Shown here: piece after piece, positions 17,201 through 25,656 of the stretch
Layout of the letters: every line of letters starts with the position of its first letter
Numbering within the stretch: position 1 is the first letter of the stretch
Assembly (NCBI RefSeq): GCF_031656215.1
Contig: NZ_CP134228.1
Coordinates: forward strand, 62,001 to 126,000
Direction: 5' to 3'
Origin: Mesorhizobium koreense
GTDB lineage: Bacteria; Pseudomonadota; Alphaproteobacteria; Rhizobiales; Rhizobiaceae
Length of the DNA: 64,000 bases
Program-made: the position numbers and the translations under genes
The notes under the pieces: generated by a model
What the model saw: only the letters and a program-made list of their open reading frames with translations
Database searches by the model: none
Told to the model about the DNA's origin: nothing

Positions 17201-19019
17201 CTATGTTGGCGCTTGATGCGCCGCTGGCGTTGCTGAGGGAGCCGAGCGCCAGATTGTTGCTGCCGATACCGCCGGCATTGGCCGTGTAGCCATAGGCAGC
17301 GTTGGCGGCGCCGCCGCCCCTCGCCGTCGCATTATCGCCGGTGGCGATGTTGACGCCGTAGTCGCCGCCGGCGTCCGCGTTGGTTCCCGTGGCGGTGTTG
17401 TTGCTGCTGTAGCCGCTGGCGTTCGCGCCCGATCCGGTCGCGATGTTGGCGCTTGATGCGCCGCTGGCATTGCCGAGGGAGCCTAGCGCCAGATTGTTGC
17501 TGCCGATACCGCTGGCATTGGCGGTATAGCCAAAGGCAGCGTTGGCGCCGCCGCCGCCTCCTGCCGTTGCGCTATCGCCGGTGGCGATGTTGACGCCGTA
17601 GTCGCCGCCGGCGTCCGCGTTGGTTCCCGTGGCGGTGTTGTTGCTGCTGTAGCCGCTGGCGTTCGCGCCCGATCCGGTCGCGATATTGCTGCTCAGATCG
17701 CCGCTGGCGTCGGCGGACAGGCCAGTCGCGACGTTGGCGCCTGATGCGCCGCTGGCATTGCCAAGCGAGCCGAGCGCCAGATTGTTGCTACCGGTGCCGC
17801 TGGCATTGGCGGTATAGCCATAGGCAGCGTTGGCGGCGCCACCGCCACCCGCCGTCGCATTATCGCCGCTGGCGATGTTGACGCCGTAATCGCCGTCAGC
17901 TTGCGCATTGGTTCCGGTGGCTGTGTTGTTGCTGCTGTAGCCGCTGGCGTTCGCGCCCGATCCGGTCGCGATATTGGCGCTTGATGCGCCGCTGGCATCG
18001 GCGGACAGGCCGGTCGCTATGTTGGCGCCTGATGCGCCGCTGGCGTTGGCGAGGGAGCCGAGCGCCAGATTGTTGCTGCCGATACCAGTGGCATTGGCGG
18101 TGTAGCCATAGGCAGCGTTGGCGGCGCCGTCGCCGCCCGCCGTCGCATTGTAGCCGCTGGCGGCGTTGGCGCTGCCGCTGCCGACAGCATTGGCACCCTG
18201 GCCCGTGGCGATATTGTTGCTGAAATCGCCGAAGGCATCGGCGTTGAGGCCGGTGGCGATGTTGGTGCCGTAATAGCCGTCGGCATCGGCGTTGTTGCCG
18301 GTGGCGATATTGTTGCTGTTTTCGCCGAAGGCGTTGGCTTTGGTTCCCGTCGCGATGTTGTTGCTCTGATCGCCTCCCGCATCGGCATCGTTGCCAGTGG
18401 CAACGTTGCTACTGCTGATGCCGCTGGCGTCCGCGTAATAACCCGTCGCGATATTGGTGCTGCCGTTACCAAAGGAAATGGCCTCTACCCCGACCGCGAC
18501 GTTGTGGCTTAGGTCACCGTCGGCAGCGTTCTGATCGCCGACGGCGACATTGGCGCTGCTATTGCCGCTGGCGGAGGAGTTGTACCCGACGGCGGTATTG
18601 ATGCTGGCATCGCCGTTGGCATCGGAGTAGGCGCCGAACGCACCGTTCGTGCTGCTGGTTCCGGACGCGTTGGCCCTGTGCCCGATGGCGGTGTTTCGTG
18701 AATTGTCCCCATTTGCGTTGGAGTTAAGTCCATAGGCGGCATTGGTGGAATTGTTGCCGGTCGCGGAAGCATTTTCGCCGCAAGCGGTATTGGGTCCATA
18801 CAAACTACTCCCACCGTCGTCGTCGGTGGCGCCGTCGTATGAATCCCCCCCGAGATCGAAGGCGACTAAGCATTTGTCTGCGTAAGCTGGCTTCGTCGTG
18901 CCGAGGATCGCGGCGGGGGCGAGCGCCAGTCCACCTGCCCCCAGGAACGCCGTCGCAAAGGCATAGGAGGAAACCGTGGCGAAAAGACCAGCTTCCGCTC
19001 GCTTGGCAATTCTCGACAT
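14277..19019 (-). CDS. Trimeric autotransporter adhesin (YadA-like), 1580 aa
   Basis: A type Vc secreted surface adhesin. The signal region (residues about 1-48) ends PAYA-DK. A very long head of YadA/Hep-Hag repeats follows, built from A-x-G-x-x-S-x-N-x-A-x-G units such as NIATGSGANASG. The last third has several neck modules of the type ASTDAVNGSQL and ANVGQL. The final 80 residues (GIALALAASSLQY to SAGASWTLN) are the YadA beta-barrel anchor. Three chains would form one barrel and a fibre for adhesion, autoaggregation or biofilm. The ATG at 19019 is chosen because it opens the signal peptide; an in-frame start at 19121 would add 34 non-hydrophobic residues. Confidence 0.93.
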   Translation of the reverse strand: MSRIAKRAEAGLFATVSSYAFATAFLGAGGLALAPAAILGTTKPAYADKCLVAFDLGGDSYDGATDDDGGSSLYGPNTACGENASATGNNSTNAAYGLNSNANGDNSRNTAIGHRANASGTSSTNGAFGAYSDANGDASINTAVGYNSSASGNSSANVAVGDQNAADGDLSHNVAVGVEAISFGNGSTNIATGYYADASGISSSNVATGNDADAGGDQSNNIATGTKANAFGENSNNIATGNNADADGYYGTNIATGLNADAFGDFSNNIATGQGANAVGSGSANAASGYNATAGGDGAANAAYGYTANATGIGSNNLALGSLANASGASGANIATGLSADASGASSANIATGSGANASGYSSNNTATGTNAQADGDYGVNIASGDNATAGGGGAANAAYGYTANASGTGSNNLALGSLGNASGASGANVATGLSADASGDLSSNIATGSGANASGYSSNNTATGTNADAGGDYGVNIATGDSATAGGGGGANAAFGYTANASGIGSNNLALGSLGNASGASSANIATGSGANASGYSSNNTATGTNADAGGDYGVNIATGDNATARGGGAANAAYGYTANAGGIGSNNLALGSLSNASGASSANIALGLSAFSAGDYLANIAIGHNAAAGGTSANALGNANALAIGDGAQAGATASGQVDATAVGQGALANATRASAFGQGAVASSTNTVAVGQGAAASSGQATAVGEASQATGTASSAFGQNSRAFGDLSIASGAGSLVDTAAAGSSAYGVNATVRAFNVHSTAVGADAVAGLAGLTAPTVGFSTNASAFGDGAQAIERFTTAVGAFSLASGQASTAVGHQATATGSGSSAFGVASRASGDDSFAAGLLATAAGANSVVIGPGAADNGVANSVVLGPGAAITAGLAGTNIALGEGTVAARGAMTDYAAYGIAAPQSSAGELALGNRQITGLAAGIQANDAVNLEQLQGAIAAIPGAASYFISDNPGGAMLPVSSGASASAGGYDAQATGANATAIGNGALAGGTVMNGLANAGTTALGQGAQAGAAAAGQVNATAVGQGAMADAANASAFGEGAEASAANSVALGQGSVADTADTVSVGAVGSERRIVNVADGAIAATSTDAVNGSQFFTLQQQITSGGIGLVQQAGAGQPITVGAATDGAAVDFAGADGARVLTGVRAGTLTAASTDAVNGSQLLSANQRIAMAFGGGAGVNSSGQLTAPSYAVQGGTYNNVGNALGALDGQVTSNTTNIAALSTQINNGSVGLVQQDPTTRTLTVGATTDGNVVDVSGTAGNRQVAGVAAGALAATSTEAVNGSQLFATNQAVAANTTDIASLTSTVMGIQTGSSTYVKVNSTAAPATASGTESIAVGGNALASASGAVAVGMDASSTGTNAIAIGMGASATGSVAVGASAQAGGGGAAYGDYSVATAEDSTALGPNASATGTGSVAVGHHASATASNAVAIGEDSVADEANTVSVGSSSNQRRITNVAPGVNPTDAANVGQLDSVASGLQTQVNENRREARSGIALALAASSLQYDQRPGKASVAAAFGNFKGQSGFAVGFGYAATDRFRLNASFEASPGIDDYGVSAGASWTLN
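17200..18340. repeat. Tandem 240/288-bp repeats inside the adhesin head
   Basis: Near-identical blocks begin at about 17221, 17461, 17749 and 18037, giving periods of 240, 288 and 288 bases, all multiples of three. One run of about 105 bases at 17337-17443 recurs unchanged 240 bases later. The 48-base difference equals one extra 16-residue head module. Such blocks allow in-frame expansion and contraction by recombination. Confidence 0.85.
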
Positions 19020-19097
19020 TCTCCCTGCCGCCCTTGCACCCCTGGTTGCATGAAGGGGGAGAATGAGATTTTCCGGCGCCCCGGAACAGCCCTGTTT

Positions 19098-19116
19098 AGC
19101 TAACGAGCTGTTAGCT
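19098..19116. promoter_or_regulatory. Inverted repeat between LysR gene and adhesin gene
   Basis: AGCTAAC (19098-19104) and GTTAGCT (19110-19116) are perfect 7-bp arms around GAGCT. The site is 79 bases before the adhesin start and 27 bases after the LysR stop. It could be an operator for the adhesin or a weak end signal of the upstream operon. Confidence 0.4.
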
Positions 19117-19142
19117 TCCACGCAACGCTGGCGGGTAATGCC

Positions 19143-20051
19143 TCAAGCGGTGACCCGGCTCCGGCCGGCGCTTCCGGCCGGCCATCGATAGCGCCGCGCG
19201 GCCGCAACGGCCGCCGCGACCGGCGGGCTGTGCGGCCTGCCGGCGACCGTTGCCAGGCTGATCTGCCGGAACACTTCCGGCTCGACCAGCCTGCGCATTT
19301 CGAGACCAGGCAAAAGCGGCAGGTTCTCCGGCATAACCGCGCAGCCGAGACCGGCGCGAACCAGAGACTGGATCCAGTCCTCGCGCTCGCCGACATAGCG
19401 GACATTGACGGCGTCGTAGGGCTTGGCGACGCCGAGCCGCGCCAGGTTCGACGGGAATTCGCAATGCAGGCGCTTGACGTAATCCTCGCCCTCGAGTTCA
19501 CGCATCGGCACCGCGTTCATCTGGCCGAAGCGATGACCGGGAGCAAAAGAGATAAAGAATGCCTCCCGGAACAGCGGCGTCATACGGATTCGCTCGTCCA
19601 ATTCGGGCGAACTGGTCAGCGCGATGTCCACCTCGCCGCCGAGCAGCGCGACTTCCAGTTCTTCGCAATTGGCTTCCCAGATGTGCAATTCGAGTTCGGG
19701 CGCCTCACTCCGCAAGGTCGTCAGATAGCCGGTCAGTACATCGGCGCCGATCGATGCGAATATGCCGAGCTTGAGCCGTGAACCGGCGAGCTTGGCATAG
19801 TGCCTGGCCTCGCGTTTGGCCGCATCGGCGGCGCGGTCCATGACGGTAAAATGCTCGAGCATCAGCCGCCCAAGGTCGGTCAGGTGCGTCAGGTGACGCT
19901 CGCGCCGGAAGAGTTGCCCGCCCAGTTCTTCCTCCAACTGGTGTATCCCACGGCTGAGCGAGGGCGCGCTGACGCCGCACTGCTCGGCGGCGCGCGTGAA
20001 ATTCAACGTCTCCCCAGCTTTGAGGAAGTAACGTATCTGGTGCATTTCCAT
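19143..20051 (-). CDS. LysR-family transcriptional regulator
   Basis: 302 residues, the normal LysR length. The helix-turn-helix covers residues about 1-60 (HQIRYFLKAGETLNFTRAAE, then SAPSLSRGIHQLEEELGG). The rest is the two-lobed inducer-binding domain. Start at the ATG at 20051, with AGGGG upstream; the codons before it do not look coding. It is the last gene of a seven-gene minus-strand series whose first gene is a GntR/UTRA regulator, so the operon may carry two regulators. Alternatively it may control the adhesin gene next to it. Confidence 0.9.
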   Translation of the reverse strand: MEMHQIRYFLKAGETLNFTRAAEQCGVSAPSLSRGIHQLEEELGGQLFRRERHLTHLTDLGRLMLEHFTVMDRAADAAKREARHYAKLAGSRLKLGIFASIGADVLTGYLTTLRSEAPELELHIWEANCEELEVALLGGEVDIALTSSPELDERIRMTPLFREAFFISFAPGHRFGQMNAVPMRELEGEDYVKRLHCEFPSNLARLGVAKPYDAVNVRYVGEREDWIQSLVRAGLGCAVMPENLPLLPGLEMRRLVEPEVFRQISLATVAGRPHSPPVAAAVAAARRYRWPAGSAGRSRVTA

Positions 20052-20217
20052 GACAAGCACCCCTGATCGGCCCGCACCGGGATCGATCGGAATGCTAGCG
20101 CATCGATGGACGCGTCGCCAGCATGGTCGGCGACCGGACATCTTGCCGGGTTGCACTTGCAGAAAACAAGTTCAGGTTGCCCAAGATGCGACGGCACATC
20201 GACAAATCGCAAGGTCG

Positions 20218-21354
20218 CTACCTCTGGAAAGATCGGAGTCCCTTTACATCTGGATCCACTCCGAGACCGGGCCGGTCGGACAGCGTACTCATGCCGGCAA
20301 CGACATCGGGAAGAGGGCCACCCAGCGCTTCGCGCAGCGGGTTCTCGTTGGCATCGACTTCGAGGTAACCGGGCCCTCCGATCGCTGCCTTTAAATGCAT
20401 CGACGCGGCGAGCCCGATGCCGCCGCCCAACCAGTGCGGGCAGAAGAGATAGCCGGCCGCCTTTACCTGTCTTCCCAGAGGCACGCAGCCGCTGAAGCCG
20501 CCCCATTTTCCAAGATCGGGCTGGAAGACGCCGATCGCCTTCGCCGACAGGGCCTCCTCGAAGGCCGCTTCGCCGCGCAAGTTCTCGCCGGCGGCGAGCG
20601 GCATGCCGGCCTTCGCCGCGAGCTCTTGCCAGACCCGCCACGGCGTATCGGCGGGCACCGGCTCCTCCAGCCATTCAAGATTGTATTCCCGAAGTCGCGG
20701 CAGCATGGAAAATGCCGTTGCCGGATCCCATGCCTGGTTCACGTCGGCCATCAGCGGCATCTCCGGGCCGAGCAATTTTCGAAGTGCCGTAAGATTGGCG
20801 AGGTCGCGTTCGGCGCCGAAGCCTATCTTCAGCTTGAACGCTCGGTAGCCTTCCTCCAGCTTCGCGGCAGCCAGCCTTTCCGCATTGGTGGGGTTGATGC
20901 CGGACGCATAGGGCCGGATGGCGGGACCGCCGCCAAGCAGCTTCCACAGGGGCTGCCCAGCCCGCTTTCCGGCGAGATCCCAAAGTGCGATATCGGCGCC
21001 GGCGATGATCTGCGCGATGGTACCTGGTTCGCCGCATTGCAGGCCGAGCACGTGGAGGCGGTTCGTAAGCTCGAAGAACGCGGCAATCGGGTCGGGCCAG
21101 GGCCGCGTCAGCAATAGCGGCGCGACATAGTTCTCCAGCATACGGGCGCGATGTTCCGCGCCGACATTCGGGAAATTGCACCAGACCTCGCCCCAGCCGA
21201 CTGCGCCGTCGGTATCCTCGATCCGGACGACCACCGCGGGGCGGTCCGTCATCGTGCCGAAGGAGGTTACGACCGGCGTCGATATCGGCACCCTGAAGAC
21301 CATCGCCTCGACCCGGGCGAGGCGCAGTTCAGGCAGATCCTCGGGCGTATCCAA
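20218..21354 (-). CDS. Enolase-superfamily enzyme (mandelate racemase / muconate lactonizing type)
   Basis: 378 residues, the usual length. The N-terminal capping domain covers residues about 10-130. In the barrel, KLKIGFG carries the base lysine, DVNQAW the first metal ligand, EEPVP the second and AAGENLRGE the third. PHWLGGGIGL near residue 318 supplies the likely catalytic histidine. The reaction starts by abstracting a proton next to a carboxylate, so the substrate is probably a hydroxy or sugar acid that is dehydrated or racemised. It starts at TTG three bases after the GMC gene stop, with AGGG upstream; ATG at 21303 is a less likely start. Confidence 0.88.
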   Translation of the reverse strand: MDTPEDLPELRLARVEAMVFRVPISTPVVTSFGTMTDRPAVVVRIEDTDGAVGWGEVWCNFPNVGAEHRARMLENYVAPLLLTRPWPDPIAAFFELTNRLHVLGLQCGEPGTIAQIIAGADIALWDLAGKRAGQPLWKLLGGGPAIRPYASGINPTNAERLAAAKLEEGYRAFKLKIGFGAERDLANLTALRKLLGPEMPLMADVNQAWDPATAFSMLPRLREYNLEWLEEPVPADTPWRVWQELAAKAGMPLAAGENLRGEAAFEEALSAKAIGVFQPDLGKWGGFSGCVPLGRQVKAAGYLFCPHWLGGGIGLAASMHLKAAIGGPGYLEVDANENPLREALGGPLPDVVAGMSTLSDRPGLGVDPDVKGLRSFQR

Positions 21355-21357
21355 GCG

Positions 21358-23007
21358 TCAGGCCCTCACTATCGAGGGTGCCGGCGTGGTCTGATCAGTG
21401 CCCAGAACCAGGGCCGCGCCCTTCTCACCGATCATGATCGAGGCGGCGTTCGTGTTGGCCGACACCATGTCCGGCATCACCGAAGCATCGATCACCCTGA
21501 GCCCTTCGACTCCACGCACCTTGAGCAGTGGATCGACGACCGATCGCGCATCGGAACCCATGCGGCAGGTGCCGACCGGATGGAAGACCGTGCCGCCCCC
21601 ATTGGCCGCGAATTCGAGCAGCTCGGTGTCCGTCTGGCGGCTTGCACCGGGCAGCACCTCGCCGTCGATCAGATCACGGAAGGCAGACTGGGCATAGATG
21701 TCTCTCAGAATGCGCAGGCCGGCGACAAGCGTTTTCCGGTCCAACTCTTCGGCGAGATAGTTCGGTTCGATCAGAGGGTCGGCGAAAGGATCGGTCGAGC
21801 GGATGGAGATGCGGCCTTTCGAAGAGGGACGACACTGACAGGCGGAAGCCGTGAACCCCGAATATCGATGCAGCGGCTCGCCCGGCTTGTCGACCGAAAG
21901 CGGCATGACGTTGAATTGCATGTCGGCGCGGCTACCCCTGGCGTGCTTCGTCGGGACGAAACCGCCGACCTGGCCGGCACCCACAGTCAGCGGACCGGAA
22001 CTGCTGAAGAGCCACCGCGCGCCCATACCGGCGAGCTTCAACGGACTGCGGACGTCATCGTTGAGCGACATGCGCCGCTTCAGTCGCACGATGGTGCGCG
22101 CCTGGTAGTGATCCTTGAGATTTTCGCCCACTTCCGGTGCGTCGACCATCACATCGATGCCCTGGCGGCCGAGATGCTCCGCCGGTCCGACGCCTGAGAG
22201 TTGCAGGATTTGCGGCGACTGCAGCGTGCCCGCGGCGAGGATGATCTCGCGCGTCGCACGAACGCGATGAACGCTTGAGCGGGCATTGGCTTCGATCCAT
22301 TCCACCGAGACGGCGCGTCCACGCTCGAAGATCACGCGCGAAACCTGCGCGTGCGTGATGACGGTCAGGTTCTTGCGGCCCAGCGCCGGCCGCAGGAAAG
22401 CGACGGCGGCGCTCTGGCGCCAACCGTCGCGGATGGTGAGTTGGTAGGACCCGACGCCGTATTCGCTGGCGCCGTTCATGTCGGGATTGTAGGGGAAACC
22501 GGCCTGCTGCCCTGCCTCCAGCCAGGCACGGCAATAGGGGTGGTCGTTGCGCAACTCGGAGACGCCAAGTTCGCCTTTGCCGCCATGGTATGCGTTCTCT
22601 CCGCCCTCATAATTCTCGGAGCGCTTGAACACCGGAAGGACGGAGCGATAGTCCCAGCCCGTCGCCCCGGCCGCGGCCCAATCGTCGTAGTCCTTGTGCT
22701 GGCCGCGTATATAAAGCAGGCCGTTGATGGAACTCGAGCCGCCGATGATGCGGCCGCGCGGCCACAGGATCGACCGCCCTCCGGCATGTGGACTTGGCGC
22801 GGTTGGGAAGATGCGCGAGAAGCGCTGATCGTAGATCGTGCGAAAATAGCCGACCGGCAGCCGGACCCAGAAATTCCGGTCCCAGCCACCAGCCTCCAGC
22901 ACGAGCACGCGTGTCGATGGATCCGCCGAGAGACGGTTCGCCAGTACACACCCCGCGGATCCGGCGCCGACGATCACATAGTCGTATTCCGACCGGTCAA
23001 CCATCAT
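21358..23007 (-). CDS. GMC-family flavin oxidoreductase (choline-dehydrogenase-like)
   Basis: 549 residues, full length. The FAD motif VGAGSAGCVLANRL is near residue 13, followed by LEAGG. The GMC signature 1 region is PRGRIIGGSSSINGLLYIRG and signature 2 is GTLQSPQILQLSGVGP. The active-site His pair lies in FHPVGTCRMG and the SANTNAASIMIGE tail. It oxidises a primary alcohol to an aldehyde or acid. Together with the downstream enolase-superfamily enzyme it would convert an imported alcohol to an acid that is then dehydrated; the substrate is unknown. Confidence 0.92.
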   Translation of the reverse strand: MMVDRSEYDYVIVGAGSAGCVLANRLSADPSTRVLVLEAGGWDRNFWVRLPVGYFRTIYDQRFSRIFPTAPSPHAGGRSILWPRGRIIGGSSSINGLLYIRGQHKDYDDWAAAGATGWDYRSVLPVFKRSENYEGGENAYHGGKGELGVSELRNDHPYCRAWLEAGQQAGFPYNPDMNGASEYGVGSYQLTIRDGWRQSAAVAFLRPALGRKNLTVITHAQVSRVIFERGRAVSVEWIEANARSSVHRVRATREIILAAGTLQSPQILQLSGVGPAEHLGRQGIDVMVDAPEVGENLKDHYQARTIVRLKRRMSLNDDVRSPLKLAGMGARWLFSSSGPLTVGAGQVGGFVPTKHARGSRADMQFNVMPLSVDKPGEPLHRYSGFTASACQCRPSSKGRISIRSTDPFADPLIEPNYLAEELDRKTLVAGLRILRDIYAQSAFRDLIDGEVLPGASRQTDTELLEFAANGGGTVFHPVGTCRMGSDARSVVDPLLKVRGVEGLRVIDASVMPDMVSANTNAASIMIGEKGAALVLGTDQTTPAPSIVRA

Positions 23008-23035
23008 GCGCCTCTCGCCTGCATATCCTGCGCCC

Positions 23036-24028
23036 TCAGTCCTTGATGGTCTCGAGGTAGAGCGACGTGTCGAAATATTTCGAGGCCGGCACGGGATTCG
23101 GGATCTTGGCGAAGGTGGTGAAGAAATCGGTGACCTGCTGCAGCCAGCCCGTCACCGTGCCGTCCTCATACTTCTTGCGCCATTCCGCGGAGGTAAAGAC
23201 CTTCTCCGCTCCGAACTGATCCTTGAGATCCGGCAGCGATACGTTCGGATAACGCTCCTTCTGCAAGGTAGCGAGCGCCTCGTCCGGACTGGCGACCAGA
23301 TAATCGTTCGCCTCCGCCCAGGCCTTGATGATGTTCTTCAGCACGTCCTTGTTGGAATCGAAGAAATCGTTGCGCGCGGCCCAGCCATCGACGATCGCGG
23401 CTTGCGGATAATAAGCCGAAGCATCGACGAGCTTGACGGCATTGGGCGACTTCTTCTTCACCGACTCGTTGAACGGCACCCAGAGCGCGACGGCTTCCAC
23501 GGCCTTGGAGATGAAGGCGGTGACCGCATCTGGCATGCGCTGGTTGACCAGCGTCACCTCGCTCGGGTCGATCTTGTTGGCCTTCAAGGCCGTGTCGAGG
23601 AAGACATGGGCGGTTGTGCCGAGCGTGGTCGAGATCTTCTTACCCTTGAGGTCGGCGAAAGTCTTCACGCCCATGTCGGGATGTACCCAGAGCTGCGCCG
23701 TCGCGAACTCCACATCGTTAATGAGGAAGACCTTGCCCTGGCCGCGCGCCGGGAAGTTGGAGACAACCGCGCCGGTCGAGAGAACGTCGATCGAGCCGCC
23801 CGTCATCGCCTGGAACAGTTCGAGCCCGGTCTGGAACTGGACGAACTCCATATCCAGCCCGTATTTCTTCCACAGGCCCTTTGATTCGGCGAGCCACATC
23901 TGCCCGTCCACGGCGAGCGTATGCAGATAGCCGACCTTGACCTTGCTCGATGCGGCAAACCCTCGCGCCGGAACGGCGCCTGTCAGGGCGAGCGCACCAG
24001 AAAGCTTCATAAAATCTCGACGGTCCAT
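23036..24028 (-). CDS. Taurine/nitrate/sulfonate-type ABC substrate-binding protein
   Basis: 330-residue periplasmic protein of the SsuA/TauA/NMT1 class. The N-terminus MDRRDFMKLSGALALTGAV is a twin-arginine-type signal, so export may be folded and via Tat. The mature part starts VKVGYLHTLAVDGQMWLAES, typical of this fold, with GLDMEFVQFQ and LKGKKISTTLG later. It delivers substrate to the permease and ATPase encoded upstream in the same operon. A good ribosome-binding site (GGGAGG) precedes the ATG. Confidence 0.9.
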   Translation of the reverse strand: MDRRDFMKLSGALALTGAVPARGFAASSKVKVGYLHTLAVDGQMWLAESKGLWKKYGLDMEFVQFQTGLELFQAMTGGSIDVLSTGAVVSNFPARGQGKVFLINDVEFATAQLWVHPDMGVKTFADLKGKKISTTLGTTAHVFLDTALKANKIDPSEVTLVNQRMPDAVTAFISKAVEAVALWVPFNESVKKKSPNAVKLVDASAYYPQAAIVDGWAARNDFFDSNKDVLKNIIKAWAEANDYLVASPDEALATLQKERYPNVSLPDLKDQFGAEKVFTSAEWRKKYEDGTVTGWLQQVTDFFTTFAKIPNPVPASKYFDTSLYLETIKD

Positions 24029-24055
24029 CTTTTCCTCCCTTGGTTTGATGGTGTT

Positions 24056-24874
24056 TCAGTCTTCGGTCGTCCGCTGCGCTTCCTGCGCCGCGTATTCGCG
24101 CATGACCAGTTCATGGACGCGAGCCCGCAACTCGTTGAATTCGGGGGTCTCCTGAAGTGAGTGATGACGCGGATAGGGAAAAGGCACCTCGACGATGCTG
24201 CGCACACGGGACGGACGCGCGGAGATGACCACCACCCGGTTGGACAGATAGACCGCCTCTTCGACCGAGTGGGTAATGAGCATCACCGTCTTGCCTTCGG
24301 TGCCGAGGATATCGAGAAGCAAATCGTGCATGGCGCTGCGCGTCTGCGCGTCGAGTGCGCCGAAGGGCTCGTCCATCAGAAGCAGTTCGGGATTGACTGC
24401 ATAGGCGCGCGCCAACGCGAGGCGCTGCCGCATGCCGCCCGAAAGCGTCTTCGGATAGGCCCGGCGGAAGTCCCACAGCCGCATCAGCCGGAGATAACGC
24501 TCAACGATCTCCGCACGCTCCTTGACCGGCTTGCGGTTGGCCTTGAGCTTTAGGCCGAAGGCAACGTTCTCCTCGACCGTCAACCAGGGGAAGACGCCAT
24601 ATTCCTGGAACATGACGCCGCGGTCCGGCCCCGGCCCCGTAATCGCCCCGCCATCCAGCGTGACCGACCCGCGGGTCGGATTCAAAAACCCCGCGGCCAT
24701 GTTCATCAACGTCGTCTTGCCGCAACCGGACGGGCCGACGAGCGAAACGAATTCGCCGGCGCGGATCGAGAGCGACAGGTCCTGCACCACCTCCAGCGGA
24801 CCGCGATCGGTGGGGAACTGCATCGAGATGTTCTCGAAACTCAGGCGTTCCTGGGCCTGCACGTTCGCGCTCAT
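24056..24874 (-). CDS. SsuB/TauB-type ABC ATPase
   Basis: 272 residues. Walker A GPSGCGKTT, Q-loop region FQEYGVFPW, signature LSGGMRQ, Walker B LLLMDEPFGALD and switch TLITHS-like (MLITHSVEEA) are all present. The ATG at 24874 overlaps the stop of the permease gene (ATGA); longer in-frame starts reach back into that gene and are rejected. It energises the importer formed with the adjacent permease and Tat-exported binding protein. Confidence 0.92.
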   Translation of the reverse strand: MSANVQAQERLSFENISMQFPTDRGPLEVVQDLSLSIRAGEFVSLVGPSGCGKTTLMNMAAGFLNPTRGSVTLDGGAITGPGPDRGVMFQEYGVFPWLTVEENVAFGLKLKANRKPVKERAEIVERYLRLMRLWDFRRAYPKTLSGGMRQRLALARAYAVNPELLLMDEPFGALDAQTRSAMHDLLLDILGTEGKTVMLITHSVEEAVYLSNRVVVISARPSRVRSIVEVPFPYPRHHSLQETPEFNELRARVHELVMREYAAQEAQRTTED

Positions 24875-25656
24875 CGTTCGATCTTCTCCTGCCATCCGAC
24901 GATGCGCGCGGTGAGGCGACGCAGGATCGTATCCATGAGAAGTGCCAGCGCGCCGATGCAGATGATGCCGAGATAGATCGTGTTGAGCTCGAAGAAGGCC
25001 GAGGCGTTCTGGATCATGGCGCCCAGCCCCTCCTGCGCCGCCACCAGTTCGGCCGCGACCAGCGTCGCCCAGCACACCCCGAGCGCGACGCGCAGCGCGA
25101 CCAGCATATGGGGCACGGTCAACGGCACCATCACGCGCGCGAAAATCTCGAAATCGGTGGCACCGAGCGTACGAGCCACGCGGACATAGATCGGACTGAT
25201 CGCCGACATGCCCTCATACATGACGATGACGGCCGCGAAGAAGGAGGCATAGAAGAGGATGGCGATCTTGGCGATCTCGCCGATGCCGAGATAAACGATC
25301 ACCAGCGGAATCAGCGCGATCGGCGGCAGTGCGCGGAAGAAATTGATGAGTGGGTCGAGCAGCCGGCCCACCGGACGGTACCAGCCGATCAGGAAACCGA
25401 CCGGGACGGCCGCTGCGGTGCCAAGCAGCAAGCCGCCCAGCACGCGTACCACCGACATGGTGATGTTGGTGAGGAGGTTGCTGTCGGTCAATGTCGACCA
25501 GAAAGTCTGCGCCACTTGCAGCGGCGAAGGCAAAAGGTTGGGATTGATCAACCCCGTCAGCCTGAGCAGCCACCACAGGGCCACGAGCGCGGCGAAGGGC
25601 GCGATCGTCAGCCCGATGCTAGCGGCGTAGCGCGCGGCGCTGTTTCGCACTACCAT
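24871..25656 (-). CDS. SsuC/TauC-type ABC permease
   Basis: 261 residues with about six membrane segments. FFRALPPIALIPLVIVYLGI is the conserved region of this permease class, and the coupling loop around RTLGATDFEIFARVMVPLT follows. Its start at the ATG at 25656 lies 38 bases inside the end of the UTRA regulator gene, and its stop overlaps the ATPase start. The whole series is therefore tightly coupled. Confidence 0.92.
   Translation of the reverse strand: MVVRNSAARYAASIGLTIAPFAALVALWWLLRLTGLINPNLLPSPLQVAQTFWSTLTDSNLLTNITMSVVRVLGGLLLGTAAAVPVGFLIGWYRPVGRLLDPLINFFRALPPIALIPLVIVYLGIGEIAKIAILFYASFFAAVIVMYEGMSAISPIYVRVARTLGATDFEIFARVMVPLTVPHMLVALRVALGVCWATLVAAELVAAQEGLGAMIQNASAFFELNTIYLGIICIGALALLMDTILRRLTARIVGWQEKIER

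Noticed and set aside
17200-18340. Regular repeats considered as a CRISPR array
   Set aside because: The units are 240-288 bases, coding and in frame, with no short repeat/unique spacer alternation and no cas genes.
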